Origin: CAZWAP01 sp964632005
Lineage (GTDB): Bacteria > Planctomycetota > Phycisphaerae > Sedimentisphaerales > Anaerobacaceae
DNA: 41,494 nt
Direction: 5' to 3'
Assembly (NCBI GenBank): GCA_964632005.1
Contig: CAZWAP010000019.1
Span: 1-41,494, forward strand
Made by a program: the position numbers and the translations under genes. Below are positions 33,101 through 40,623 of the stretch, in pieces (position 1 is the first letter of the stretch; every line of letters begins with the position of its first letter). The notes beneath the pieces are model-generated. The model saw nothing but the letters and a program-made list of their open reading frames with translations, did no database searches and was not told the origin of the DNA.

Positions 33101-34163
33101 CGGCGGGACGGCCGAAGCGGGCATCGTTGATTCGCAGCCCGGCCGGGATGAAATTCTCTACGCGCAGGGCATATTCGCTGTCGGGGTGCACCCAGGTGAG
33201 GCTCTTGATCTGAGGCAATTGGAGGAACCGCTCGCACAGGCCCAATCCCGAACCGATGACCAGCACTGACTCGGCGTTCGGGTTCTGGCAGAGAGTAATA
33301 GCGGCCGTTCGGCCGGCGGTCTCCTCGTCCGGCAGGGCTTCGCATACGCTACCCTCTCTGACGGCGACCCACTGGTCGCGGTATGTGCCATAGAGGTATT
33401 CGGCCTGCGGCGTCTGGAAAGCCCCTGCCAGGCCGCCTGGCTCCAGGAGCTTGCGCCATTTCGCCAGCCGCACGTGCTGCATCATAACCGCGTCGAAGTC
33501 TCTGGCAAGGCCTATCCCGAACAGGGCGGCCCCAAGGCACGCCAATCCACAAGCGGCTGCTGTGGATCCGCCGGGCCGCTGAAAAACGACTGCGAGCCGA
33601 ACCACGGACACCGAGAGCGAGACGACCAGCCCGAGTATCAGGAAGATTTGGGCAGGACTGGCCCCAAGCCACAAAAGAACCGTCACCCCCAGTCCCCCGG
33701 CAAAGCTGCCCAGTCCCTCTACAACGTACACGTGCGCGACGGCCTGCGTGCCGTCCTGCCGGACCCAGCGACAAGCCGCAGGGAACAATAAGCCCGTAAT
33801 AATGCTCAGGGGAGCATTGACTACCATAGAAACCGCGAGGATGGCCCGGACGGACCAGAGGGCATAGGATTCCAGGCCGGCCAGCTCGCGCGCCTCCACA
33901 ATGAGCGTGAATTGTGCGACAAAGGCCGGCAGATACAGCACGAACAAGAGCTCAAGGTTCCGCGTAAGCCACTCGGCGAGTCTCTTCGAGCTGTTGACGC
34001 TCGCGGCCGCCGCGGCAACCCACAAGAACCACGAGCCGAAGAATATCCCCACGCTGATGTCGTTGCCCTCGAAGGTCGTGAGGAATTCTCTAAAGAGCAG
34101 GCTCTGGGCGGCGATCGTAAAGAGACCGTAGCTGAATACCAGGAAACCGCGGGCAAGCCTCAT
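30144..34163 (-). CDS. giant fusion: spermidine-synthase-like membrane protein + FMN-binding domain + NosR/NapH-like Fe-S membrane module
   Basis: 1339 residues, one uninterrupted frame. Residues 1-220 are membrane helices like those of membrane-bound SpeE relatives. At 225-530 there is a Rossmann methyltransferase/aminopropyltransferase fold with the SAM-type loop LVIGSGLGLCE (301-311) and YDIIILNLPDAT (368-379), where the SpeE catalytic Asp is N374. A second helix set spans 540-800. An FMN_bind-type extracytoplasmic domain (800-970) has the covalent-flavin motif VDTVSGATVSS (T949 acceptor in RnfG/NqrC). The last part (985-1270) is a NosR/NapH-type membrane module with CGYICPFGA (1075-1083) and CRYLCPVGA (1180-1188) and a weakened ferredoxin motif CIQCDRC (1223-1229; no closing CP). 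The ATG overlaps the MEMO stop by 4 bp. It suggests an electron pathway between quinone or cytoplasm and periplasm; that role is inference. Confidence 0.85.
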   Translation of the reverse strand: MRLARGFLVFSYGLFTIAAQSLLFREFLTTFEGNDISVGIFFGSWFLWVAAAAASVNSSKRLAEWLTRNLELLFVLYLPAFVAQFTLIVEARELAGLESYALWSVRAILAVSMVVNAPLSIITGLLFPAACRWVRQDGTQAVAHVYVVEGLGSFAGGLGVTVLLWLGASPAQIFLILGLVVSLSVSVVRLAVVFQRPGGSTAAACGLACLGAALFGIGLARDFDAVMMQHVRLAKWRKLLEPGGLAGAFQTPQAEYLYGTYRDQWVAVREGSVCEALPDEETAGRTAAITLCQNPNAESVLVIGSGLGLCERFLQLPQIKSLTWVHPDSEYALRVENFIPAGLRINDARFGRPAGDIRAMLKTQEHSYDIIILNLPDATSSVLNRYYTVEFYELLKQSLRPDGVVAVRVTAGENIMGTELINLGASVRLTLQAVFAKMVLTPGEQSWFIASDSGRLSPDPAVLRDRFASIERAEAVFSAQGLLSVYLPDRAAAALQSYAQADLPESLLLNRDSRPLTHLYSLLLTAKQSGAPLTRLAKLLTFAGLPVFLVPVLVFLVLRALYVLGSVGGEARSSFDTSFLVFSTGAVGIGAVIVLMYLYQTYFGSLYLHIGVVSSLFMAGLTAGAALARRLLEKGAFKSGRAAARLQVLLFIVLGLHTLIIAGIASVSPQQWARTVAGHGLWQSGHLLFGAAFVLCGLCAGCYFPIGARQLSDCRFEVARTGAKLETADHVGAAVGGVLTSLVLVPVLGTTATLSMFIVLLLANVPAGLWTLLRPEKLSYPGRPGLAFRRAGYALLAAAATVVVCSNILVYAGRQFEPALPMHTARALAGRLALVPASAELEESGRQISYYKVTPAEPNAQVPAWQRPACAGYIFSSADLAAGVRGFGGKLNLAIYVDASGKLVDFHIIRCNETPSYLELLSKWRESLKGRPLFGPDPLAEVDTVSGATVSSRAILTALRTSARNFAREVLMIPPEGTGRPAVARGAFAPDLQAVYLLAASILVLVVVYRGGFWSRLATLTASFVLGGIVLNAQYSSEQIATLLSLDTPAAKISGAFGLAVGVPVLVALFGNIYCGYICPFGAAQELLSYLLPARLTRPLARQNMQAARFIKYVVLAVLVLAFFLSRDKGTLSADPLITVFNLRMWLSLIHQPTLYLVSPTLLILAAAAVGSVLYVRFWCRYLCPVGAFLALLNKVAILKRYLPAKKFGRCEFGLTPADQLDCIQCDRCRYPARPATMPARLAGRDQAQTGLPSRCLVFAVLAVAVFVSGLSAKRFLEAIPSTQDYAALVSVSGGKPRDVDIKRLRALIDQKKLSDREAEFYKKVEAGDAGSDLSGEGN

Positions 34164-35785
34164 CTTTCACTCTCGCAAAAGACGTCCGCCTGAAAGACCA
34201 GAAAGCTTGCACCTTCCCTCCAGTCGTCCTTTCCGAGGCCGGCCTTCAAGGACAACTGCGTGAGCGTCTGCTCCAGGTTCCAGCCCTGTTCGGCGGCGAC
34301 CTGCGGCAGGAAGACGGCGGAGCGGCCGGCCTTGTTCAAGACCACCCCGTCTATCCCGATCCGGATGTCCCGGTAAGATGGAACCGGCTTGGGTTTGGTC
34401 AGGGCGGAAATCTCTATGGTGGTAGCAGCGAGCTCATCCTTCTGGAGGGGCTCGAACCGCCTGTCGGCGAAGGCGGCGTTAACGGCGTTGGTAAGCACGG
34501 ACTTGTAGAGCGGCTGGCGAGGGAAAATATCCCCGATGCACCCGCGCAGCCGGCCGTTCTTTTTGAGCGTAACAAACGCCGCACGCGGCACCTTGGTTGT
34601 ATCGGTAATCCCAATACCCAGCTCGCTTACCGTGGGTAAACGCCGGTGCTGGAGAGCGAAAGCTATCGTCTTGCGAGCCAGTTCCAACAGTAGTTGCTTA
34701 TCCTCTTGCGTCAGCTCGATTTCGGCCGGCTCGGGCGCGACTGGCTGGCCCTTTTGCCAGCAGCCGAAGAACGCGATCGACAGGTAGCTCACCGAGCTCG
34801 AATAGTCTCCTTGCTGCTGTCCCGACGTTGCGTACTTGATGAGCTTGACTTCAACCGAGCTATCCAGCATCGACAGCAGGATGGCGATGGGGATGTAGCC
34901 GCAAATCGTCGCTCCGGTCTGCCGGCGGTATGCCAGGAACCCCTCGAGATCCAGGCTCTCGATGAACTTTAACGCACCGATGTCAAGCTCCTTGATCTGC
35001 CGGGCGATGTCTTCGGTGAATGGTACATAGCCGTAACTGGCACCGTAGTGCACGAAGTCAGAGCTTGCGACCACCAGCGTCTTGTCGTCGAGGAGGCTCT
35101 TGAGGATTTCCCCGGCCTTTTTGACCGTCTTTAGCGAGCAGTTGCCGGCCACAATCGGGACCAGCTTGAAATTTGGATCCTTGAACTGGAGCAGGGGCAG
35201 CTCGATTTGCACACTATGCTCGTACTTGTGGACCTGTGGCAGGTTTTGAAAGATCGGGTACTCAAGCAGCTTATCTATGAAGTTGACATCCAGCGGGACC
35301 TGCCCGAGAGGCGTCTGGTAGTGCGTCACCCTCGGCACAGTGAAGACCTCCTCCATATACGTCCTGTGGCTGGGGCCGATGACGATGATCCGCTCGTAGT
35401 CCCGCCCGAGCGTCTTGACGCCTGCAGCGGCGACCCGGCCCGAGTAGCTATAGCCGGCGTGAGGCAGGACCAACGCTATCGTGTCAGTTCTGGGCTCACT
35501 GTGAGCTGCCCGAAAGAATCCGTCGAGCTGTTTTCTGAGCGTCTCCTCATCGCCGGGGTACCACGAGCCGGCGAGTAAAGAGCGCAGCACCGTCTTGGGC
35601 ACCGCCGAGCCAGCGGCCTGCGCAGAGCGACGAGCCGCCTTGCGCTGCTCTGTAACCGGAGCGACGCGGGACGTCGCGCTGCCAAGAAACCCGCAGAGAT
35701 GCGGTCCTGCCGCCGCCGTGAGGATGATCAGCGTCCCGACCAGCGCGGCGGCTGCAATAATGCGTTTTTTGATCTTGCCGCCCAT
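34160..35785 (-). CDS. AmmeMemoRadiSam proteins B and A fused: membrane-anchored MEMO + AMMECR1
   Basis: 541 residues. An N-terminal signal anchor (about residues 8-26) is followed by a MEMO domain (70-345): LAGSWYPGD, VLPHAGYSYSG (H109), VIGPSHRTYMEEV (H140), YEHSVQIELPLLQ (H190), ASSDFVHYG (D243), and ATICGYIPI (C295), covering the metal-site residues. An AMMECR1 domain (357-535) has RLPTVSELGIG, LRGCIG (413-418) and FADRRFEPLQ. The anchor suggests that at least the MEMO part is extracytoplasmic, unusual for this family and notable. The start lies 1 nt after the Tat gene stop; the gene ends in a 4-bp overlap with the giant fusion. Confidence 0.92.
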   Translation of the reverse strand: MGGKIKKRIIAAAALVGTLIILTAAAGPHLCGFLGSATSRVAPVTEQRKAARRSAQAAGSAVPKTVLRSLLAGSWYPGDEETLRKQLDGFFRAAHSEPRTDTIALVLPHAGYSYSGRVAAAGVKTLGRDYERIIVIGPSHRTYMEEVFTVPRVTHYQTPLGQVPLDVNFIDKLLEYPIFQNLPQVHKYEHSVQIELPLLQFKDPNFKLVPIVAGNCSLKTVKKAGEILKSLLDDKTLVVASSDFVHYGASYGYVPFTEDIARQIKELDIGALKFIESLDLEGFLAYRRQTGATICGYIPIAILLSMLDSSVEVKLIKYATSGQQQGDYSSSVSYLSIAFFGCWQKGQPVAPEPAEIELTQEDKQLLLELARKTIAFALQHRRLPTVSELGIGITDTTKVPRAAFVTLKKNGRLRGCIGDIFPRQPLYKSVLTNAVNAAFADRRFEPLQKDELAATTIEISALTKPKPVPSYRDIRIGIDGVVLNKAGRSAVFLPQVAAEQGWNLEQTLTQLSLKAGLGKDDWREGASFLVFQADVFCESER

Positions 35786-35786
35786 T

Positions 35787-35969
35787 TCAACCGCTCCATC
35801 TGCCCTGCGTGAGTATGTCGTGCGGGGCCCTGAACGGGCCTGGGTACCTGCCGTGCCGCAGCGCCCGCACGAATTTTCGCGGCGCCGCTTTGGCTGCGGC
35901 CCTGCGCAGGCCGACCAGCACTCCAGAACCCACCGCCAGCACCCTGCGAATGAACTTTCTTCGCGTCAT
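35787..35969 (-). CDS. 60-residue twin-arginine micro-protein in the AmmeMemoRadiSam operon
   Basis: MTRRKFIRRVLAVGSG is a Tat-type start (RRKFIRR then a mild hydrophobic stretch), followed by a basic linker and the C-terminus RYPGPFRAPHDILTQGRWSG. The coding case is strong: its ATG overlaps the radical SAM stop by 4 bp (ATGA) and its TGA is 1 nt before the MEMO ATG, a spacing expected only for a translated gene. It is too small to fold a known cofactor domain, but a Tat signal implies export after folding or cofactor insertion, or with a partner. It could be a substrate of the radical SAM enzyme, a small subunit of a periplasmic complex, or a signal-only fragment of a lost enzyme. Confidence 0.8.
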   Translation of the reverse strand: MTRRKFIRRVLAVGSGVLVGLRRAAAKAAPRKFVRALRHGRYPGPFRAPHDILTQGRWSG

Positions 35970-36958
35970 CTCCAGACTCCGTAAATCTCGTTGCCGCACT
36001 TGGGGCAACAGCCGTCATCAAGTACGTTCTGCAATATCGTATAGCCGCTGCGTTCAATAAGCAGGGCCTTGCACTTGGGACAGTAGGTGTTCTGCCCCTC
36101 TTTGCTCATTATGTTGCCGATGTAGACATACTCAAGCCCTTCTTCCATTGCTATCTGGCGTGCCAGTTCCAGCGTTGCCGGGGAAGTGGGGGGCAGGTTG
36201 AGCATTTTGTAGCGAGGGAAAAAACGGGAGAAATGCAAGGGTGTCTCGGCTCCCATATTGGCCTTGATCCAGCGGACGAGCTGGCGTATTTGCTCGGGCC
36301 GATCATTGAGCGTAGGTATCAGCAGGTTTGTAACCTCGACCAGCACTCCCTCGGCCTTGGCCAGCACCAAGGCGTTGAGGACTGGCTTCAACGTGCCCGA
36401 GCAAACATCCCGGTAGAACTCCTCCGTGATGCCTTTGAGGTCGATGTTGGCCGCATCGACGTACTGGAGCAGGCGCTTCCAGGGCTCGGGGTTTATGTAG
36501 CCGGCCGTGACCAGCACGTTGCGTAGGCCCTCCTGGCGAGCCAGCTTGGCCGTGTCGTAGGTGTACTCGTAAAAAACAATCGGCTCGGTATATGTATACG
36601 CAAGGGACGGACATCCTGCCCGTCTTGTAAGCTCCACAAGGTCCTGAGGTGCCCAGAACAGCTTCTGGCGGGAATAGAATATGGCGGGCATCTCCTCTGG
36701 ATTGGCCTGTGATATCTCCCAGTTCTGGCAGTTCTTGCAGTGGAGGTTACAACCTACCGTGGCGATTGAGAGAATGCCCGTGCCCGGCAGGAAATGCGCG
36801 AGAGGTTTTTTTTCGATCGGGTCAACGTTGATTGAGCAGGGATAGCCGTAAACCACGGTGCGGAGGGTTCCGTCGATGTTGACCCGGACGCGGCATTCAC
36901 CGCTCTGGCCGGGCCCAATCAGACAGCTCTTCGGACATAGTTCACACTGAACCTTCAT
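35966..36958 (-). CDS. AmmeMemoRadiSam system radical SAM enzyme (AmmS-like)
   Basis: 330 residues. N-terminal cysteines CELCPKSC ... ECRV (C5, C8, C12, C22) precede the radical SAM cluster TVGCNLHCKNCQNWEIS (C70, C74, C77). Then come LAYTYTEPIVFYEYTYD, NVLVTAGYINPEPW and ANIDLKGITEEFYRD, typical of this branch of PflA-like enzymes, and a C-terminal zinc ribbon (CPKC ... CCPKCG, about 294-325). It is the first gene of the operon, 73 bp after the secA end on the same strand. The family regularly occurs with MEMO and AMMECR1 proteins, but its product is unknown. Confidence 0.93.
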   Translation of the reverse strand: MKVQCELCPKSCLIGPGQSGECRVRVNIDGTLRTVVYGYPCSINVDPIEKKPLAHFLPGTGILSIATVGCNLHCKNCQNWEISQANPEEMPAIFYSRQKLFWAPQDLVELTRRAGCPSLAYTYTEPIVFYEYTYDTAKLARQEGLRNVLVTAGYINPEPWKRLLQYVDAANIDLKGITEEFYRDVCSGTLKPVLNALVLAKAEGVLVEVTNLLIPTLNDRPEQIRQLVRWIKANMGAETPLHFSRFFPRYKMLNLPPTSPATLELARQIAMEEGLEYVYIGNIMSKEGQNTYCPKCKALLIERSGYTILQNVLDDGCCPKCGNEIYGVWR

Positions 36959-37031
36959 TTCGGCCTCGGCACAACTGCTGTATCGCCGATGAAGGACTCA
37001 ATACAGCGTCCCAGCGATCAACGACGGGACC

Positions 37032-40000
37032 CTAAACCGTCTTACCGCAGCATTTCTTGTATTTTTTTCCGCTGCCGCAGGGGCAAGGGTCGTTCCGGCC
37101 GACCTTGGGCCCGCTGAGCTTGATCTGTTTGACCCTGACCTGGCCCTGGGGCGCCTGCGCCGCTGCGCGTTGCCTCTCGGCCATCGCAAATTGCCCCACC
37201 TCGTCGTGCGTGGTCTGGCTGACGTTCCAGACGCTCCTTGCCCTGGCCCCCGCCTCCAGCCGAACCCGGAAAATAATGTCGGTAACCCGATCCTCGATCG
37301 ATTCCAGCATCTCGTTGAACATCCGGTAGCCTTCTCGCTTGTACTCGGTCTTCGGGTCTTTCTCGGCAAAGGAGCGCGTCCAGATGCTGCTTCGCAGGTG
37401 GTCCATCGCATAGAGATGATCTTTCCATGCGCTGTCATAGACCTGGATCAGCACGTACTTCTCCAGCTCGGTGAGTTCCGAGCGCATAAATTCCCTTGCG
37501 ACCTCCGCCAGCTTCTCCTTGGCCTGGTCGTCCCTTAGTTCCTCCTCCTTCAAAGAGGCGTCAAAACGCTCATTGGCCCAGTTGACCAGCTCGGCGGTGT
37601 TCAGGTGCTTAACCTTCTCGCTGAGCTCCTCGTCCAACCTGCCGTTGTTGAAGCTTTCGCTTAGCTGGAGCAGCTGAGTGTGTAGCTCTTTCGGCTTTAT
37701 GTTCTGGATTCGCTCCGGCGAAAGCTCCGCCTGGTATTTCTTATTCGCCCACTGCGCCAGCGATTCAAAGGCATATATATTGGTGCCCTGCGGGCCATAC
37801 ACCATGCTCATCGCGAATTCGACGGGGTACTCGACCTCGCGACGCCTGTACTTGGCTGCGGCCTCATCCAGAAGCCGCTGGCGTATCTGCTCGGGCTTTA
37901 GATTCTTTAACTGCTCGAGTTCCAGTCTTATGTCGAACTTGGCCCAGGCCCATTCGATGAACTTGCGCAGGGCGTAATCCTCGTCGAGAAACTCGGCCAG
38001 CTGCGAGCAGTCCTTTTTTTCGATCTGCTCGGCGGCGGCGGCGATCAACTGTTCTTCGATCTCCTCGGCGCTTTGATGCTTGACCTTGCTCGGGCTCAGG
38101 TTCACCCGGAAGGCGCTCATGGCCCACTTGCACAGCCCGGAAATATTCCACGTACGTGGGTCGCTGTAGTCCTCGAGGTACTCACCGAGAGAAAGGGATA
38201 TGCTGGTCCGGGCGCTGTCTTTTGCGCGTTCCTTTATGAGCCTGGCAAGCTCTTCCGCTCTTGCACCGGCGATGTCCGCGGGCTTCAGATCGGCACCAAA
38301 GTTGGTTCGAGCCCACTCGACAATACACACAAGGGGGTATTCCTCGCTCAGGATCTTCTCGCAATTTTTCTTGATAGTGGATTCTATCATCTCCATAATC
38401 ACGTTCTTGAGCCCCTTGCCGGCCAGTATTTGCCGCCGCCTGGTATAAAAGTACTTGCGCTGGTAATCCATCACCTCGTCGTACTCCAGCAGGCTCTTTC
38501 GGATCTCGAAGTTTCTCTCCTCGACCTTCTTCTGGGCCTTCTCGATGCCCTTGCTGATCCTCCTGTGGTAAATGGGCTGCCCTTCTTCCCAGCCTATCCA
38601 GGACAGTGCCTTGACCGTCCACTCCGGCGCGAAGATACGCATCAAGTCGTCGTCAAAGCACAGGAAGAACTGGCTCGAGCCGGCGTCACCCTGTCTGCCG
38701 GCCCGGCCGCGCAACTGGTTGTCGATCCTCCTGGCCTCGTGACGTTCGGTGCCCAGGATATGGAGTCCGCCGATGGCGGCGACGCCCTCGCCGAGCTTGA
38801 TGTCGGTTCCTCGGCCGGCCATATTGGTCGCGATGGTAATGTTCCCGCGTATCCTCCCGTCCCTTCCCCTGTGCTGCTGGCCGGCCTTCGCGACTATGGC
38901 AGCCTCGCGGGCATGCTGCTTGGCATTGAGGACCTCGTGCTCAAGGCCGTACCGCTTGGTAAGGGCCGCCGAGAGCGCCTCGCTCTTTTCAATGCTGATG
39001 GTACCAATCAGCAAAGGTCGGCCGGCAGCGCTTATCTGGTTTATCTCCTCGACGATTGCGTCGAATTTTTCCCGCAGCGTCTTGTATATGACGTCTTCAC
39101 GGTCGTCTCTAATACACGGCTTGTTGGTTGGTATGACCACGACGTCGAGCTTATAGATGTTCATAAACTCCTCGGCCTCGGTCGCGGCGGTGCCTGTCAT
39201 CCCGGCGATCTGGTCGTACAGCTTGAAAAAGTTCTGCAGCGTGATCGTCGCAAGGGTCTGGGTCTCTTCCTTTATCGGCACGTTCTCCTTGGCCTCGACT
39301 GCCTGATGGAGTCCGTCCGACCACTGCCGGCCGTGCATCAACCGCCCGGTGAACTCATCCACGATGATGACTTTGTTGTCCATAACCACGTAGTCTTTTT
39401 CGCGCTCGAAGGTGACGTGCGCCCTGAGGCTCTGCTCAATCAGATGGGGCCACTCGATATTCGAGCCAGTGAAAAACGACCCGACCCCGGCGATCTCCTG
39501 CGCCGCTCCCACCCCCTCGTGTGTCAGGTGCACCTGTTTGCGGTCGTACTCGACCTCGTAATACTGCGTCGCCTCGCCGAGCCTGGCCTGTGCATCGGCC
39601 AGCTCTGCTTCGGCCTTTTCGATGGCCTTGTTGGCCTTCTTGATTCGCGAACCGTCTTTTTGTTTTTTTGCCTCGGCCAGCTCGCCGTGAGCGTTGGCTA
39701 TGGTTCGCTCGGCGGCCTCGATACGTCTCTTTGCGCGATCGTATCCGCTCTGCAGGCTGATCAGCTTGCGCGCGACCTGGTCGGCCTTTTTGTACCTGGT
39801 CACGTCGTCGAAGGCCGGGCCCGAAATGATCAGGGGCGTTCGGGCTTCGTCGATCAGGATTGAATCGACCTCGTCGATTATGGCGTACTGCAGTGGACCC
39901 TGCACCATCTGCTCGAGTGAGACCTTCATATTGTCGCGAAGGTAGTCGAAGCCGAACTCGTTGTTCGTACCGTAGGTAACGTCGCAGTCGTACTGGCGCC

Positions 40001-40517
40001 TTCGCTCTTCGCCGACGGTGTCCATATCCGCCTGGATCGCCCCTACGGTCATACCCAGCGCCCTGTAGATCGGTCCCATCCACTCGGCATCACGCTTTGC
40101 GAGGTAGTCGTTGACGGTGACGATGTGGACTTTTCTGCCGGTCAGATAAACCAGGTATGCAGCAAGGGTCGCCACGAGGGTTTTGCCCTCGCCGGTGGCC
40201 ATCTCGGCTATTTTGCCTTCGTAGAGGACGTTTCCGCCGATGAGCTGCACGTCGAAGTGGCGCATCTGGACATTTCGCCGGGCTGCCTCACGCACGACCG
40301 CGAACGCCTCGGGAAGGATCTCCTCCGGGGTGGCGCCGGCCTGGAGCGATTCCTTAAACTCGGCGGTCTTGGCCTTGAGGGCCTCGTCGTCGAGGGCCCT
40401 GATCTCGGCCTCGAACCGCCCGGCCTCGGCTGCAATGACCGAATACGACCTGACCACTCGCTCATTACGCGAGCCGAATATCTTTACAAGGGCCCTGCTT
40501 ACTTTTCCAAATGCCAT
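37032..40517 (-). CDS. secA: SecA preprotein translocase ATPase, long form with internal repeats
   Basis: 1161 residues (about 900 in E. coli). Walker A MATGEGKT (106-113), DEAD-type IIDEVDSILIDEARTPL (213-229), VDEFTGRLMHGRQWSDGLHQ (386-405), the second ATPase half TNMAGRGTDIKLGEG (564-578) and QLRGRAGRQGDAGSS (601-615), and the C-terminal zinc motif NDPCPCGSGKKYKKCC (1142-1157) are all intact. Two enlargements stand out: a charged coiled-coil insert at about 235-320 in the preprotein-binding domain, and a 300-residue expansion at about 725-1005 with five WA repeats (finding). RBS AGAGGTG. It is followed by the AmmeMemoRadiSam operon and preceded by efp. Confidence 0.97.
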   Translation of the reverse strand: MAFGKVSRALVKIFGSRNERVVRSYSVIAAEAGRFEAEIRALDDEALKAKTAEFKESLQAGATPEEILPEAFAVVREAARRNVQMRHFDVQLIGGNVLYEGKIAEMATGEGKTLVATLAAYLVYLTGRKVHIVTVNDYLAKRDAEWMGPIYRALGMTVGAIQADMDTVGEERRRQYDCDVTYGTNNEFGFDYLRDNMKVSLEQMVQGPLQYAIIDEVDSILIDEARTPLIISGPAFDDVTRYKKADQVARKLISLQSGYDRAKRRIEAAERTIANAHGELAEAKKQKDGSRIKKANKAIEKAEAELADAQARLGEATQYYEVEYDRKQVHLTHEGVGAAQEIAGVGSFFTGSNIEWPHLIEQSLRAHVTFEREKDYVVMDNKVIIVDEFTGRLMHGRQWSDGLHQAVEAKENVPIKEETQTLATITLQNFFKLYDQIAGMTGTAATEAEEFMNIYKLDVVVIPTNKPCIRDDREDVIYKTLREKFDAIVEEINQISAAGRPLLIGTISIEKSEALSAALTKRYGLEHEVLNAKQHAREAAIVAKAGQQHRGRDGRIRGNITIATNMAGRGTDIKLGEGVAAIGGLHILGTERHEARRIDNQLRGRAGRQGDAGSSQFFLCFDDDLMRIFAPEWTVKALSWIGWEEGQPIYHRRISKGIEKAQKKVEERNFEIRKSLLEYDEVMDYQRKYFYTRRRQILAGKGLKNVIMEMIESTIKKNCEKILSEEYPLVCIVEWARTNFGADLKPADIAGARAEELARLIKERAKDSARTSISLSLGEYLEDYSDPRTWNISGLCKWAMSAFRVNLSPSKVKHQSAEEIEEQLIAAAAEQIEKKDCSQLAEFLDEDYALRKFIEWAWAKFDIRLELEQLKNLKPEQIRQRLLDEAAAKYRRREVEYPVEFAMSMVYGPQGTNIYAFESLAQWANKKYQAELSPERIQNIKPKELHTQLLQLSESFNNGRLDEELSEKVKHLNTAELVNWANERFDASLKEEELRDDQAKEKLAEVAREFMRSELTELEKYVLIQVYDSAWKDHLYAMDHLRSSIWTRSFAEKDPKTEYKREGYRMFNEMLESIEDRVTDIIFRVRLEAGARARSVWNVSQTTHDEVGQFAMAERQRAAAQAPQGQVRVKQIKLSGPKVGRNDPCPCGSGKKYKKCCGKTV

Positions 40518-40623
40518 CTGCTTTCACCTCTTGCGCCGCCGTGCCAGCCCGGCAGAGGCCACAAGAATGTACCCGCCCGCCGGATCCGGGGCCACAGGGT
40601 CTGTCTCGGCAGTATCAACGCTC

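Noticed and set aside
32467..33345. 292-codon minus-strand open frame inside the giant fusion gene
   Set aside because: A shifted frame of the 1339-residue gene, rich in Arg/Pro/Gly as expected of out-of-frame GC-rich DNA.
38073..39863. 596-codon plus-strand open frame
   Set aside because: Lies entirely antisense to secA, has no recognisable domain, and results from the high-GC codon bias of secA.
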